Notes: a model not told the origin generated them from the letters alone. 64,000 bases of DNA from Cytobacillus suaedae (GCA_014960805.1 CP063163.1:3621001-3685000); one strand, 5' to 3'; shown: positions 36,572-48,473, counted from the first letter of the stretch. A program made the numbers and translations.

Positions 36572-37771
36572 TTAAGTATGAGAACTTACAACCACTGAAG
36601 TATCCTGACTTTTTTTCTTTAGTTTCTGGTCATATAAAGCGGTTGGAATAATTGATAGTATTAATAACATCATCAGAATGATAAATAGTAGTTCGATATT
36701 ATATAAATCTACTATTATACCACCGAAGATAGGCCCTAACATTCTCCCACCGGTAGCAGTACTATTAACAATCCCCTGATAAAAACCTTCTCTCCCTTTA
36801 GGTGCCAGTTCGTTGGCAATAGTCGGTACAGCCGGCCACACAAACATCTCACCTATCGTAAGAATAATCATAGCTACAACAAAAGCAGAAAACATTTCAG
36901 CTTTAGCAACGATAGCAAAAGAGCCTATGAAAATGACTAACCCGATAATAATTTGGGTTTTTAAGGTTTTTGCAAATTTTCGGACCACTAAAGAAATGAG
37001 GGGTTGCCCTAATACAATTAATGCCCCATTAATTGTCCATAAAAGGCTATATTGTTTTAAGCTAATTCCTAGATCTTGAGTGTGTGAAGCAATTGTTGTT
37101 TGCCACTGAACATATGCCAACCAGCATATTAAATACCCTATGGTCATAACTAATAAAGCATTCAGCTTCGTTCTATTTTTCACCACTTGAGGCTGCTCTA
37201 GAATCGAGCTTTGTTCAGCTTTATCTATACTAATACGACGATATCCAAATAGTGCAATAAAAAAGTAAACAAGAATTAAGGCTGCATTTGCCGTGAATAT
37301 ATAAGTAAAAGAGAACGATGCCACTAAACCACCCAGTCCTGCCCCAACTGCTACTCCGACATTTTGAGCAACATATACTGCGTTAAAGGCTCTTCTTCCA
37401 CCTTCAGGCCAAACTGACCCTGCCATTGCATACATCGCTGGAAAAACGATACCTGACCCAAACCCAACGATTGTTAAAAAAACTACATAATACGGCCAAT
37501 CATTGTTAAATACCAGACCGATTACAGCCATTAAGGATATAACAATACCTGTTAATATAGACTTATATCCTCCCACTCTATCAAACAGTGCACCACCAAA
37601 CAGATTTCCAATCACACTCGCAGCTGAATTAAGCATTAATACTAAACCAGCTACAGACAAAGATTTCCCAAGATGATCATGAATGTAAATCGTATTTAAA
37701 GGCCATAAGAAGGAAGACCCCGTCACATTAATAATCATGCCTATCACTAATAACCAAAGAGATCGGGGCAT
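36572..37771 (-). CDS. Major facilitator superfamily transporter, 399 aa
   Basis: Twelve hydrophobic helices. MFS motif A between helices 2 and 3 is GGALFDRVGGYKSILTG; a pseudo-repeat in the second half follows RKFAKTLKTQ. The protein resembles drug or sugar efflux MFS permeases (DHA1-like), but no substrate can be assigned. Monocistronic, with its own terminator. Start ATG 37771 has TAGGAGGATTC upstream. Confidence 0.85.
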   Translation of the reverse strand: MPRSLWLLVIGMIINVTGSSFLWPLNTIYIHDHLGKSLSVAGLVLMLNSAASVIGNLFGGALFDRVGGYKSILTGIVISLMAVIGLVFNNDWPYYVVFLTIVGFGSGIVFPAMYAMAGSVWPEGGRRAFNAVYVAQNVGVAVGAGLGGLVASFSFTYIFTANAALILVYFFIALFGYRRISIDKAEQSSILEQPQVVKNRTKLNALLVMTIGYLICWLAYVQWQTTIASHTQDLGISLKQYSLLWTINGALIVLGQPLISLVVRKFAKTLKTQIIIGLVIFIGSFAIVAKAEMFSAFVVAMIILTIGEMFVWPAVPTIANELAPKGREGFYQGIVNSTATGGRMLGPIFGGIIVDLYNIELLFIILMMLLILSIIPTALYDQKLKKKSQDTSVVVSSHT

Positions 37772-37885
37772 TAGAATCCTCCTAAAAGTTGTTATGTTTC
37801 GATTTCCAAAATAATTCTATTCCTTTCCAGGTTAAATATCAATATGAAAATGAACCTGCAAAATATTCAAAATACTCAATAAAAA

Positions 37886-37910
37886 ACAGCCATACCCAAT
37901 GTATGGCTGT
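37886..37910 (-). terminator. Terminator after the small-protein operon
   Basis: Arms ACAGCCATAC (37886-37895) and GTATGGCTGT (37901-37910), then TTTTTT on the minus strand. Confidence 0.85.
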
Positions 37911-37924
37911 CCTTGTAATTAAAG

Positions 37925-38089
37925 TTAGTTTTCAGTTCTTTGTTTTGATTTTATAGGTTGGCCTTTTTCAAGATACTTTTGCTTCGCAACCTTTTTAGGA
38001 TCAAAATCTTGACCAACCTCTATGTCATTACTATTAATTCCATTTTTTGTTTTTTGCTCAGGGTTATTTTGCTTTGAACGCTTTTTCAT
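37925..38089 (-). CDS. Small hydrophilic protein, 54 aa
   Basis: ATG 38089 is preceded by a good ribosome site, AGGGGGTC, which overlaps the upstream stop codon (38101). The product (MKKRSKQNNPEQKTKNG at the N-terminus, EVGQDFDPKKVAKQKYLEKG in the middle) is very basic, with no hydrophobic segment, and ends at TAA 37925. It is followed by a strong terminator and is clearly co-transcribed with the 93-residue YtzC-like gene. Function is unknown. I do not recognise a family, but the site, spacing and terminator make it a real gene. Confidence 0.78.
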   Translation of the reverse strand: MKKRSKQNNPEQKTKNGINSNDIEVGQDFDPKKVAKQKYLEKGQPIKSKQRTEN

Positions 38090-38100
38090 TATTTGACCCC

Positions 38101-38382
38101 CTAGTGATATTCATTTAAAAGATTTTCATCAAGAGTCATATCATTTTGAATTTGCTGAAGTTGCAGTCTCATACGGTGAAGCATTTCACGCTGCTGCCCA
38201 TTGCAACTCAAGGCTAGATGAGCCAGGTCATTTGTACAATCTTCAAGTTGCTCCATAGCATCTGTATATTCAGTAATATTATAATGCTCTTGCTTCCTTG
38301 CAATCGTCATTTGCTCCTTGCTCGTTCTAATCGTATCCTCACATCTTTGGAGAAACGCTTCAACTGATTGGCGTGTAGCCAT
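38101..38382 (-). CDS. ytzC: YtzC-like small protein (DUF2524), 93 aa
   Basis: An all-helical, charged protein (SVEAFLQRCEDTIRTSKEQM, then MEQLEDCTNDLAHLALSC). Length, composition and position beside ytqA match B. subtilis YtzC, a DUF2524 protein of unknown function. First gene of a two-gene operon with the 54-residue protein. RBS AGGGGGGAT lies upstream of ATG 38382. Confidence 0.8.
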   Translation of the reverse strand: MATRQSVEAFLQRCEDTIRTSKEQMTIARKQEHYNITEYTDAMEQLEDCTNDLAHLALSCNGQQREMLHRMRLQLQQIQNDMTLDENLLNEYH

Positions 38383-38612
38383 TCAAATCCCCCCTTACTA
38401 AAAACTATAGAAGCGACTAGCTTCCTCAACCTGTAGTTTGCACAATACAAGAACAAATTATGTCTTATGGGGCCTGACCCCCAACACTTTAATGCGCTAA
38501 AAAAATTCCTTTATTTATGTTGAGATTCTCTTGTATTATTTGCATTTGAGTAGCCTAGTGGCCCGTGATAAAATAGTATAGTTAAATGTATTTAATTTAG
38601 GAGGTACTGGCT

Positions 38613-40142
<1,530 letters not shown>

Positions 40143-40144
<2 letters not shown>

Positions 40145-40178
40145 AGAGTGCCATGGACACACCGTAGCACTCTTTTTT
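40143..40178. terminator. Terminator between ytqB and ytpB
   Basis: AAGAGTGC (40144-40151) pairs with GCACTCTT (40167-40174), and a T run follows on the plus strand. Genes converge here. Confidence 0.8.
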
Positions 40179-41277
40179 ACATTGCTATTTCCTTCTTTGA
40201 GCCTTTTAGAGCATTCGTTACCTTTTGCATTGAACGATATAGTCGTCCATTTAGATAAAAGAAAAGTGACGTTTTCCCCCCGAGCTGTATGATCTTCTTT
40301 GCAATCCTATGAACTTCTTTTTGTTTTCTAACCTTCTCATCTGATAAATAGATCCCTAACAACCCTCTATTTATCATACGATGAAAATGTTCATCAGGTA
40401 TTCCGGTAATATTCTGATCAGCTTCTTCTACAAAATGCTGAAGGCGAGCAACTAATTCACTTTGCTTCGGGTAATAAAAACAAAAGTTTAAATCCCCACC
40501 TTTTCGATCTTCATCCTGATCAATAAAATAATCTAAAAGAATGTGTAATCCTTGTATGTAAGGGAAGTAACCATCTCTAATTTTATTTGCTATCTCCTGA
40601 TTAAAGCTTGATTGAAATGCATAGGATACCAAGCAAAAGATTCCAAGTGTGGAGCCTGAACAAGCAGAAAACTCATACCACTTCATCTCAGGTAAGTGAG
40701 GTTGATACTCAGTAAACCATTTCTCTAATCTAGGTACTCTCTCCTCAACTCGAACATGCTTATGTACTTGTAAATCACAATAATATAGGGCTAATTCTTG
40801 TAGGTGCTCATTAATAATCTCAAAGTGCTTAAGCTTTCCCAGGACCTCTTGACAAGTTTGCACCAAGCTATTTAAATAGCCACCATCCTCTTGTTCAGGG
40901 CGATGACGATAATAATTTTTTACTGGACTATCCAAAGTTAAGGCGTCCGGCATGGAGTCATGTAATGCTCTAAAGTCAATAGGATCTAACGATGTACTTC
41001 GATCACAAAGATTGTCTAAATAATCACTTATTGTTTGATAAGCCACAATAAATCGAATACACTCATTTTTATGTTCGTGCGCAAGAAGTGCTAAGATGGC
41101 TCCACCTTCACAATGAAAGGTTTTTGTATTTATACTAGCTAATGCCTGAGTTCTAAGCTCAGGATCTGGTATTTGATTTGCTTTTTCTCGCCAATATGAC
41201 AAATGTTTATGAACTTCAGGTAGTACATCTTTATATACCTTTGCCATTAAACTTACAGAATTAGATGGTACCTTCAT
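40177..41277 (-). CDS. ytpB: YtpB tetraprenyl-beta-curcumene synthase (DUF2600), 366 aa
   Basis: Resembles Bacillus YtpB, a non-canonical large terpene cyclase that turns C35 heptaprenyl diphosphate into tetraprenyl-beta-curcumene, the precursor of sesquarterpenes. Visible family segments are FHCEGGAILALLAHEHKNECIRFIVAYQTISDYLDNLCDR and LHILLDYFIDQDEDR, with aspartate-rich pairs typical of the fold. It is soluble or peripheral at the membrane. ATG 41277 with GAGGTG upstream is preferred to TTG 41280. In B. subtilis it lies beside ytpA; ytpA is not present here. Confidence 0.88.
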   Translation of the reverse strand: MKVPSNSVSLMAKVYKDVLPEVHKHLSYWREKANQIPDPELRTQALASINTKTFHCEGGAILALLAHEHKNECIRFIVAYQTISDYLDNLCDRSTSLDPIDFRALHDSMPDALTLDSPVKNYYRHRPEQEDGGYLNSLVQTCQEVLGKLKHFEIINEHLQELALYYCDLQVHKHVRVEERVPRLEKWFTEYQPHLPEMKWYEFSACSGSTLGIFCLVSYAFQSSFNQEIANKIRDGYFPYIQGLHILLDYFIDQDEDRKGGDLNFCFYYPKQSELVARLQHFVEEADQNITGIPDEHFHRMINRGLLGIYLSDEKVRKQKEVHRIAKKIIQLGGKTSLFFYLNGRLYRSMQKVTNALKGSKKEIAM

Positions 41278-41378
41278 CAAAACACCTCGTCTTTTTGATT
41301 TTGAATTACCCTTTACAGAAAAATTTGTTACACTAAACTTACTACAAAATAGGAAATTATGAAAGGAACGAAAGAATT

Positions 41379-41891
41379 ATGATCTATCCTTATAAGGGAA
41401 TCATGCCTGAAATTGCTTCATCTGCTTTTATTGCGGATTATGTGACAGTAACAGGTGATGTTAAAATTGGTGAAGAAAGTAGTATTTGGTTCAACAGTGT
41501 AATAAGAGGTGATGTTGCACCAACGATTATTGGTAGCAGAGTTAATATTCAAGATAATTCTATTTTACATCAAAGTCCAAATAATCCTCTTATCATTGAA
41601 GATGATGTAACAGTCGGACATCAAGTAATTTTACATAGCTCTATAGTTAGAAAAGGGGCATTAATCGGAATGGGATCAATTGTTCTGGATGGTGCTGAAA
41701 TCGGTGAAGGTGCATTTATTGGAGCTGGAAGTCTTGTTCCTCAAGGTAAGAAAATCCCACCAAATACATTAGCCTTTGGTCGACCTGCAAAGGTGATTCG
41801 TGAACTTAATGAAGATGATATAGCAGACATGGCTCGTATTCGTAGGGAGTATGTTGAAAAAGGTCAATACTATAAAAGTCTTCAGAAATAA
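41379..41891 (+). CDS. ytoA: YtoA, gamma-carbonic-anhydrase-like hexapeptide-repeat protein, 170 aa
   Basis: A left-handed beta-helix of hexapeptide repeats (IGEESSIWFNSVIRGDVAPTI, then GHQVILHSSIVRKGALIGMG). Metal-ligand histidines of the gamma-class carbonic anhydrase type appear in ILHQSPN, VGHQVILHS. Family members are trimers; carbonic anhydrase activity is not proven for YtoA. RBS AAAGGAACG. Ends at a good terminator. Confidence 0.9.
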   Translation: MIYPYKGIMPEIASSAFIADYVTVTGDVKIGEESSIWFNSVIRGDVAPTIIGSRVNIQDNSILHQSPNNPLIIEDDVTVGHQVILHSSIVRKGALIGMGSIVLDGAEIGEGAFIGAGSLVPQGKKIPPNTLAFGRPAKVIRELNEDDIADMARIRREYVEKGQYYKSLQK

Positions 41892-41913
41892 TAGCTGAAG
41901 ATATACTCCTAAG

Positions 41914-41939
41914 AAGTGTTTCCATTGGAAACACTTTTC
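41914..41939 (+). terminator. Terminator after ytoA
   Basis: AAGTGTTTCC, ATT, GGAAACACTTTT at 41914-41939. Confidence 0.82.
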
Positions 41940-42002
41940 TGATTTTGACTACAGTAGGAATGGTATCCTAATAAAAAGCTTTCAAGATTGGAGCTAGTAT
42001 AA

Positions 42003-42737
42003 ATGATACCTAAAATTCTTACTCACCCTAAACTCAGAAATCGCATTTTACTATTATGTACTTTTCTTATAGTGTTATTACCTAACAATAACACCGCTGC
42101 CTATAACATAACTCTTACAACTAACACCACTAAAAAAGTAATTTTAGATGCACCTTTAATTTCACAATATCCTGAACTACCTAGAGGCTGTGAGGTAACA
42201 AGTTTAGCCATGCTCCTGCAACATGCTGGTGTAATGGTTGATAAGCTTACTCTCGCAAAAGCTGTAAAAAAAGACCCTACACCTTATAAAAAACATAACG
42301 GCATTGTCCACTTTGGCAATCCATATAACGGCTTTGTAGGTGATATGTATACAAAAAGAAATAAAGGTCTTGGGGTGTATCATGGTCCAATTGCAGATTT
42401 AGCTAATCAATTTTTAGCAGCTAGGATCATTGATTTAACAGGAGAAGATTTCTCACACGTATATAAGTATCTGTCAAACGGATCTCCTGTTTGGGTTATC
42501 ACGAACGCAACCTACAATAAGCTGCCAAAATCATCTTTTGAAACATGGAAAACACCAACCGGGATTATTAATATAACCTATCATGAACACTCAGTATTAG
42601 TTACAGGTTTTGATGAGCAATATATTTACTTTAATGACCCCTTGTCAAAGGTTAAAAACAAAAAAATACCAAAAGCAGAATTTATAGCATCTTGGGAACA
42701 AATGGGAAAACAAGCGATTACTTATTTGACTGAATAA
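42003..42737 (+). CDS. C39-like cysteine peptidase, secreted, 244 aa
   Basis: A signal or anchor (residues 15-35) precedes a papain-like C39_2 peptidase domain: the catalytic Cys is in LPRGCEVTSLAMLLQHAGV, and the histidine in YHEHSVLVTGFDEQYIYFNDP with a downstream Asp. Such proteins are extracytoplasmic in Bacillus, of unknown substrate. No transporter is adjacent. The stop codon lies inside a terminator hairpin. Confidence 0.85.
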   Translation: MIPKILTHPKLRNRILLLCTFLIVLLPNNNTAAYNITLTTNTTKKVILDAPLISQYPELPRGCEVTSLAMLLQHAGVMVDKLTLAKAVKKDPTPYKKHNGIVHFGNPYNGFVGDMYTKRNKGLGVYHGPIADLANQFLAARIIDLTGEDFSHVYKYLSNGSPVWVITNATYNKLPKSSFETWKTPTGIINITYHEHSVLVTGFDEQYIYFNDPLSKVKNKKIPKAEFIASWEQMGKQAITYLTE

Positions 42738-42747
42738 GTATCGCTTG
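42709..42747 (+). terminator. Terminator overlapping the C39 peptidase stop codon
   Basis: ACAAGCGATTACTTATT (42709-42725) pairs with AATAAGTATCGCTTGT (42732-42747) with one bulged base. The stop TAA at 42735-42737 lies in the right arm. Confidence 0.6.
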
Positions 42748-42763
42748 TTCTATCTCATTTTAT

Positions 42764-44650
42764 CTAAGAGAAGCTTGAAACTTCACTACTAATCTCCTTG
42801 AGCTGGTATTCCTTTTCAATAAACACTTGATGCCAAACCATAAACACTAACACAGTCCATAATTTCCGACTATTATCCGCTTTACCTTTACAATGATCAT
42901 CCAACAATTGTAAGACTACATTTTTATTAAACAGGTGACCAGTGTCACTTGTATTTATAATAGAAACAGCCCAATCATACATTTCATTTTTTAGCCAATG
43001 TCTAATCGGAACTGGAAACCCTAATTTCTTACGGTTTAACACATGATCTGGGACAATTCCTTCCACCGCTTTACGTAAAATATATTTAGTTGTTTTATTT
43101 GCAGTCTTAAATTCCGGTCCAATTTTGTGGGCTACATCAAAAACTACTTTATCTAAAAACGGTACACGCAGTTCCAATGAATGAGCCATTGTCATTTTAT
43201 CTGCTTTAAGTAGAATATCTCCGCGCAACCACGTGTGAATATCAATATATTGCATTCTATTTACAGGCTCATAATGTGTTGTCTCCTGATAAAATGGAGC
43301 GGTAATTTGGGTATAATCTAACCCTTCCTTATAGCTTGTTAATAACAATTGCTTTTCAACTTCTGTAAACATTTTTGCATTTCCAATATAACGTTTTTCC
43401 ATAGGTGTGCAGCCACGCTCAATAAAGCTTTTACCTCTAACGCCTTCTGGTAGTAGATGTGCTATTTTTCTTAGCATTGTTTTACCGGTTTGGGGTAGCG
43501 TATCAAATATCTCTAATGCTTGCGGTTCACGATAAATGTTATACCCACCAAATAGTTCGTCAGCACCTTCTCCTGACAGAACAACAGTTACATGCTTCCT
43601 TGCTTCTTTTGCGACAAAATAAAGAGGAATTGCTGCTGGATCTGCCAGAGGGTCATCCATATGCCACATGATCTTAGGTAATTCAGCCATAAACTCCTCT
43701 GGAGAAATTATAGAACTAAAATTCTCCACCCCGAGCTTACTTGCTGTTTCTTTCGCAACATCAATTTCGCTATAGCCATTCGTCTCAAACCCTACTGAGA
43801 ATGTTTTAATAGTAGGATTAAATTGTTTTGCCAATGATACAATGATCGAAGAGTCTATTCCACCAGATAGAAATGCTCCAACAGGAACATCACTTCTCAT
43901 ATGAATTTTAACTGAATCATATAGTGCATCCCTAATTTCAGTAACTAGTGTTTCTTCTTCTAACTTTATTGGTTTAAAGTTTGCCTTCCAATACTGTTCA
44001 ATCTTCATGTCTTCATTTAATTTCTTCGTAAAATAATGACCTGGCTCTAGTCTTTTAATTCCAATTGACATTGTTTCTGGCTCTGGTACGAACTGATATG
44101 TTAAATAATGCTGTAAGGAGTCATAATTGATAATGTCGTTTTCAAACGCCAATAAGATACTTTTCTTCTCTGAAGCAAATAAAACTTTTGAATCATCTTC
44201 CATATAATAAAATGGTTTGATACCGAATTGGTCTCGTGCACCAAAAACCTCTTTGTTTTTCTTATCCCAGATTACAAAAGCAAACATACCGCGTAAACGT
44301 GATACTGCTTTTTCTTTAATTTTACTATACAGAGCGACAATTACTTCTGTATCACAGTTTGTCGCAAATTCCATACCATCTAGTAATAATTCATTTCTTA
44401 GCTCAAGGTAATTATAAATTTCTCCGTTAAAAATAATCCAATACCTATCATTTTCATAAGTTAACGGTTGATGCCCTGATTCAAGATCAATAATACTTAA
44501 ACGTCTAAAGCCAAACTGTATCATATCATCAGAATAATATCCCTCATCATCTGGACCACGATGAGTTATTATTCTGTTCATACTTTTGAATTTATCAATG
44601 TATTCATTAGAGTTGCCCTTTTTATGCATACATCCTATAAAACCGCACAT
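42764..44650 (-). CDS. asnB: Glutamine-hydrolysing asparagine synthase, 628 aa
   Basis: Makes asparagine from aspartate, ATP and glutamine. The N-terminal Ntn glutaminase has the catalytic Cys at position 2 (MCGFIGC), which fixes the start at ATG 44650; an in-frame GTG at 44659 would hide this Cys. PP-loop ATPase motif LSGGIDSSIIVSLAK lies near residue 265. RGPDDEGYY and YNGEIYNY-type glutaminase blocks are intact. The C-terminal domain is complete. Length fits B. subtilis AsnB (about 630 aa). Confidence 0.95.
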   Translation of the reverse strand: MCGFIGCMHKKGNSNEYIDKFKSMNRIITHRGPDDEGYYSDDMIQFGFRRLSIIDLESGHQPLTYENDRYWIIFNGEIYNYLELRNELLLDGMEFATNCDTEVIVALYSKIKEKAVSRLRGMFAFVIWDKKNKEVFGARDQFGIKPFYYMEDDSKVLFASEKKSILLAFENDIINYDSLQHYLTYQFVPEPETMSIGIKRLEPGHYFTKKLNEDMKIEQYWKANFKPIKLEEETLVTEIRDALYDSVKIHMRSDVPVGAFLSGGIDSSIIVSLAKQFNPTIKTFSVGFETNGYSEIDVAKETASKLGVENFSSIISPEEFMAELPKIMWHMDDPLADPAAIPLYFVAKEARKHVTVVLSGEGADELFGGYNIYREPQALEIFDTLPQTGKTMLRKIAHLLPEGVRGKSFIERGCTPMEKRYIGNAKMFTEVEKQLLLTSYKEGLDYTQITAPFYQETTHYEPVNRMQYIDIHTWLRGDILLKADKMTMAHSLELRVPFLDKVVFDVAHKIGPEFKTANKTTKYILRKAVEGIVPDHVLNRKKLGFPVPIRHWLKNEMYDWAVSIINTSDTGHLFNKNVVLQLLDDHCKGKADNSRKLWTVLVFMVWHQVFIEKEYQLKEISSEVSSFS

Positions 44651-44810
44651 TCTAGTCACCTACACTTTCAATGAAAAATCTTAATTACAAGAGTCTATTT
44701 CCTCTGCTGATTAGACGACAATAAATGATGAATTGTTACATTTATTTTATATATAGACCACCAATAATACAATCTGGTATTGAATGGAGATACTTTCAAA
44801 AATAAAAAAA

Positions 44811-44837
44811 CAGGCAATATTCGTGGAATATCACCTG
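44811..44837 (-). terminator. Terminator after metK
   Basis: CAGGCAATATTC (44811-44822) and GAATATCACCTG (44826-44837), then TTTTTTTA on the minus strand. Confidence 0.85.
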
Positions 44838-44855
44838 CTGTTGAATGTTTACTTA

Positions 44856-46058
44856 TTATTGTCCTAAAGCTTGTTCTTTTAAAGCCTCTGCTTTATCCGT
44901 ACGCTCCCATGGAAGATCTACATCTGTTCGACCAAAGTGACCGTATGCTGCAGTTTGCTTATAGATAGGGCGACGAAGGTCTAGCATTTTAATAATGCCT
45001 GCTGGGCGTAGGTCGAAGTTATTGCTAACTACGTCAACTAGCACATCTTCTGAAACCTTACCTGTTCCAAAAGTATCTACTGCAATGGATACTGGTTTCG
45101 CAACACCAATTGCATATGCTAATTGAACTTCAACTTTATCAGCTAAACCAGCAGCTACGATATTCTTCGCAACATAACGTGCTGCATATGCTGCTGAACG
45201 GTCCACCTTTGTTGCATCCTTACCAGAGAACGCTCCACCACCGTGACGAGCATAACCACCATATGTATCAACGATGATTTTACGACCAGTTAAACCTGCA
45301 TCCCCTTGTGGTCCCCCAATAACGAAACGACCTGTTGGGTTAATGAAATATTTAGTATCCTCATCAATTAACTCTTTTGGTACTACTGGTAAAATTACGT
45401 GTTCCTTCAAATTACGTTGGATTTGCTCTAATGTAATTTCAGGGTGATGTTGAGTTGAAATAACAATTGTATCGATACGAACTGGTTTGTCATTTTCATC
45501 ATACTCAACTGTTACTTGTGTTTTACCATCTGGACGTAAATAAGGAAGAATGTCATCCTTACGAACTTTAGTTAAACGACGAGCAAGTTTATGTGCTAGA
45601 GAAATTGGAAGTGGCATTAGTTCTTTTGTTTCATTACAAGCAAAACCAAACATTAATCCTTGGTCACCTGCACCAATTGCATCAATCTGCTCATCTGTCA
45701 TTTGACCTTCACGAGCTTCTAGAGCCTTATCAACACCCATCGCTATATCCGCAGATTGCTCATCAATAGAAGTTAATACTGCACAAGTCTCATAGTCAAA
45801 ACCATATTTCGCACGAGTATAACCAATATTTTTAATCGTATCACGAACGATTTTTGGGATATCAACATAAGTGGAAGTTGTGATTTCACCTGCAACAAGT
45901 ACTAGACCAGTTGTTACTGACGTTTCACAAGCAACACGTGCATTCGGATCATTTGTTAAAATTGCATCTAAAATTGAATCTGAGATTTGGTCACAAATCT
46001 TATCTGGGTGACCCTCAGTAACAGATTCTGAAGTAAATAAACGGCGCTTTTTAGACAT
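44856..46058 (-). CDS. metK: S-adenosylmethionine synthetase, 400 aa
   Basis: Makes SAM from methionine and ATP in the cytoplasm. Signature blocks are [21 protein letters not shown] (substrate site), [16 protein letters not shown] and the [23 protein letters not shown] loop. Length and organisation match other bacterial MetK. It is monocistronic, preceded by an S-box riboswitch that closes expression when SAM is high, and followed by a terminator. RBS AAAGGAGGAAG. Confidence 0.97.
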   Translation of the reverse strand: MSKKRRLFTSESVTEGHPDKICDQISDSILDAILTNDPNARVACETSVTTGLVLVAGEITTSTYVDIPKIVRDTIKNIGYTRAKYGFDYETCAVLTSIDEQSADIAMGVDKALEAREGQMTDEQIDAIGAGDQGLMFGFACNETKELMPLPISLAHKLARRLTKVRKDDILPYLRPDGKTQVTVEYDENDKPVRIDTIVISTQHHPEITLEQIQRNLKEHVILPVVPKELIDEDTKYFINPTGRFVIGGPQGDAGLTGRKIIVDTYGGYARHGGGAFSGKDATKVDRSAAYAARYVAKNIVAAGLADKVEVQLAYAIGVAKPVSIAVDTFGTGKVSEDVLVDVVSNNFDLRPAGIIKMLDLRRPIYKQTAAYGHFGRTDVDLPWERTDKAEALKEQALGQ

Positions 46059-46242
46059 TCAAAAGCTTCCTCCTTTTAATACCACGATATTCAATCGTGT
46101 ATTGTTTGTAAGATACGGTACTCATTCCCTTATTATTGATTAGTTAAACCTGTTTTATCCAGTTATACGTTGAGAAGTTGTTCCTTGTTTTAAAAATAAT
46201 TCACCGTATGTATAACTAATCTGTTTCGTTCCCAACAAATAA

Positions 46243-46455
46243 AAAAACCTTTCCCTATTTTGAGGAAAGGTAGAATTTTTTAATCTCAAGCCTTTCACTC
46301 TTATCGATCAAGGTCAGTTACCTTGCATCAGGTTAGCACCTTATCACTAAATATGCGAGAATATCATCTCACATAATTCAAAAAAATTTAGTAATGGTTG
46401 CTGGGTTTCATAGGGCCTGTCCCTCCACCAGCTCGGGATAAGAGAGTATCCGTTC
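46243..46455 (-). ncRNA. SAM-I riboswitch (S-box) of metK with terminator
   Basis: The minus strand shows the S-box blocks in order: TCTTATCCCGAG, GGTGGAGGGAC, GGCCCTATGAAACCC, GCAACC, then GTGCTAACCTGATGCA. A terminator (CCTTTCC 46248-46254 with GGAAAGG 46264-46270, T run after) lies 170 nt before the metK start. High SAM should terminate transcription. Confidence 0.95.
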
Positions 46456-46463
46456 AATGACCT

Positions 46464-46493
46464 ATAATAACGTAGTCTTATTGGTAGTGTCAA
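46464..46493 (-). promoter_or_regulatory. Sigma-A promoter of metK
   Basis: On the minus strand TTGACA (46493-46488, perfect), 18-bp spacer, TATTAT (46469-46464). It lies just upstream of the S-box. Confidence 0.8.
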
Positions 46494-46542
46494 CATAAAT
46501 TGACAAAATTCTTATCTAAATGATAAATATTCCATTATTACT

Positions 46543-46614
46543 TTGCTAAACGGGTTTGAATCCTCTGGGATTCGGACAGGTTGTGCTAACACTTTGCCAA
46601 ACAAGTCCGAATCC
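46543..46614. repeat. Two-unit relative of the 51-bp hairpin repeat
   Basis: Two partial units with a period of 51 bp (TTGCTAAACGGGTTTGAATCC at 46543 and TTGCCAAACAAGTCCGAATCC at 46594). GGATTCGGAC (46568-46577) pairs with GTCCGAATCC (46605-46614), giving a 10-bp stem. Shares GGATTCRGAC and CCAAACAAG with the reverse complement of the array at 11740-11959. Confidence 0.7.
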
Positions 46615-46787
46615 AACTATTGTATCAATATCTAAAAAAGTTATTTTATTTCATATTTTTAGTGCCTCTTATTCTGTTTTATTTTATCATAGAGAGGGTT
46701 AGCAACATGTCCCTGCACTATTTTTAGCTAATTTCAAAAAAAATGGTACATTTATGAAAGTTAAGACGTAAAATATCAGAAATAGTA

Positions 46788-46815
46788 TAGACTAATTAGA
46801 TTAATGTGTTATACT
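46788..46815 (+). promoter_or_regulatory. Probable pckA promoter
   Basis: TAGACT (46788-46793), 16-bp spacer, TATACT (46810-46815). The start would fall about 50 bp before pckA. Confidence 0.55.
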
Positions 46816-46872
46816 AATTATGGGATTAACGTTGAAAACATATAACAATTTATATAAAGGAAGGTTTTGCAC

Positions 46873-48462
46873 ATGAATTCAGTTGGTGTTTCAAGTGAAT
46901 TATTAACGGAATTACTTAATGGGAACAATGTTCTCCACAACTTATCTGTGTCAGGCTTAGTAGAAAAAGTTCTTAATAGAAATGAAGGGATCTTAACTTC
47001 AACTGGTGCGGTTCGTGCAACAACAGGGAAGTATACAGGAAGATCGCCTAAAGATAAATATATCGTTGAAGAAGCTTCTAATAAAAATAAAATTGACTGG
47101 GGTTCAGTTAATACTCCAATCTCAGAAGAATCATTTGATAAATTATATAAAAAAGTAATTAACCATTTAAAACAACAAAACGAAATATTTGTGTTTGATG
47201 GTTTTGCTGGTGCTGATAAAAAATACCAAATGCCAATTAAGGTAGTCAACGAATATGCTTGGCATAATCTATTTGCACACCAGTTATTCATTCGTCCATC
47301 AGCTGAGGAGCTTGCAACACATGAAACAGAGTTTACTGTAATCTCAGCACCTACTTTTCTAGCGGACCCTAAAGAAGATGGAACTGCTTCTGAAACGTTC
47401 ATTATCATTTCTTTTGAACGTAGAACGGTATTAATCGGTGGTACTGAATATGCTGGAGAAATGAAAAAATCTATTTTCTCTGTAATGAACTACATGTTAC
47501 CTGAAGCAGGGATTCTACCAATGCACTGTTCAGCAAACGTAGGCCAAGAAGGGGATGTTGCTTTGTTCTTCGGATTATCAGGAACAGGTAAAACAACTCT
47601 TTCTGCAGACCCTAACCGTCGCTTAATCGGGGATGATGAGCATGGTTGGTCTAATTCAGGCGTTTTCAATATCGAAGGTGGATGTTATGCGAAATGTATC
47701 AACCTTTCTTATGAGAAAGAGCCTCAAATTTTTGATGCGATTCGCTTCGGTTCTGTATTAGAGAATGTAGTAATCGATCCTAATACTAGAGTTGCTGATT
47801 ATGATGACTCTTCGTTAACAGAGAATACTCGTGCAGCATATCCAATTCAAGCAATCGATAATATTGTTGATCCAAGTATCGCGGGTCACCCTAACACAAT
47901 TGTATTTTTAACAGCAGATGCTTTTGGAGTATTACCTCCAATCAGTAAGTTAACTAAAGAACAAGCAATGTACCATTTCCTTAGTGGATATACTAGTAAG
48001 CTAGCTGGTACAGAAAGAGGAATTACCTCTCCACAAGCAACGTTCTCAACTTGCTTTGGTTCACCATTCTTACCTCTACCGGCAACTGTTTATGCAGAAA
48101 TGTTAGGTAAGAAAATTGATGAGCATGATGTTCAAGTATTCTTAGTAAACACTGGTTGGACTGGTGGAGAATACGGAGTAGGGAACAGAATGAAATTAGC
48201 TTATACACGTGCAATGGTTCAAGCAGCACTTGAAGGTGAACTAACGAATGCTGAATCCGTAAAAGGTGAGATCTTCGGTTTAGAAATCCCTCTTCATGTA
48301 CCAGGTGTTCCTGATGAAGTGCTTCAACCTGCAAAAACGTGGGCTGATCAAGATGCATACAATGTAAAAGCTAAAGAGCTTGCAGCAAAATTCCGCCAAA
48401 ACTTTAAAAAGTTCTCCAATGTTCCGAAAGAAATCGAAGAGCTTGGTGGACCATTAGTATAA
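46873..48462 (+). CDS. pckA: ATP-dependent phosphoenolpyruvate carboxykinase, 529 aa
   Basis: Converts oxaloacetate and ATP to phosphoenolpyruvate, the entry step of gluconeogenesis. Motifs are the kinase-1 P-loop [26 protein letters not shown], the oxaloacetate site [15 protein letters not shown]-like segment and the metal-binding DDEHGW. Length is typical. ATG 46873 has GGAAGG eight bases upstream; an in-frame TTG at 46867 is too close. Divergent from metK, as in B. subtilis. Confidence 0.96.
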   Translation: MNSVGVSSELLTELLNGNNVLHNLSVSGLVEKVLNRNEGILTSTGAVRATTGKYTGRSPKDKYIVEEASNKNKIDWGSVNTPISEESFDKLYKKVINHLKQQNEIFVFDGFAGADKKYQMPIKVVNEYAWHNLFAHQLFIRPSAEELATHETEFTVISAPTFLADPKEDGTASETFIIISFERRTVLIGGTEYAGEMKKSIFSVMNYMLPEAGILPMHCSANVGQEGDVALFFGLSGTGKTTLSADPNRRLIGDDEHGWSNSGVFNIEGGCYAKCINLSYEKEPQIFDAIRFGSVLENVVIDPNTRVADYDDSSLTENTRAAYPIQAIDNIVDPSIAGHPNTIVFLTADAFGVLPPISKLTKEQAMYHFLSGYTSKLAGTERGITSPQATFSTCFGSPFLPLPATVYAEMLGKKIDEHDVQVFLVNTGWTGGEYGVGNRMKLAYTRAMVQAALEGELTNAESVKGEIFGLEIPLHVPGVPDEVLQPAKTWADQDAYNVKAKELAAKFRQNFKKFSNVPKEIEELGGPLV

Positions 48463-48473
48463 TATTAACGAAC

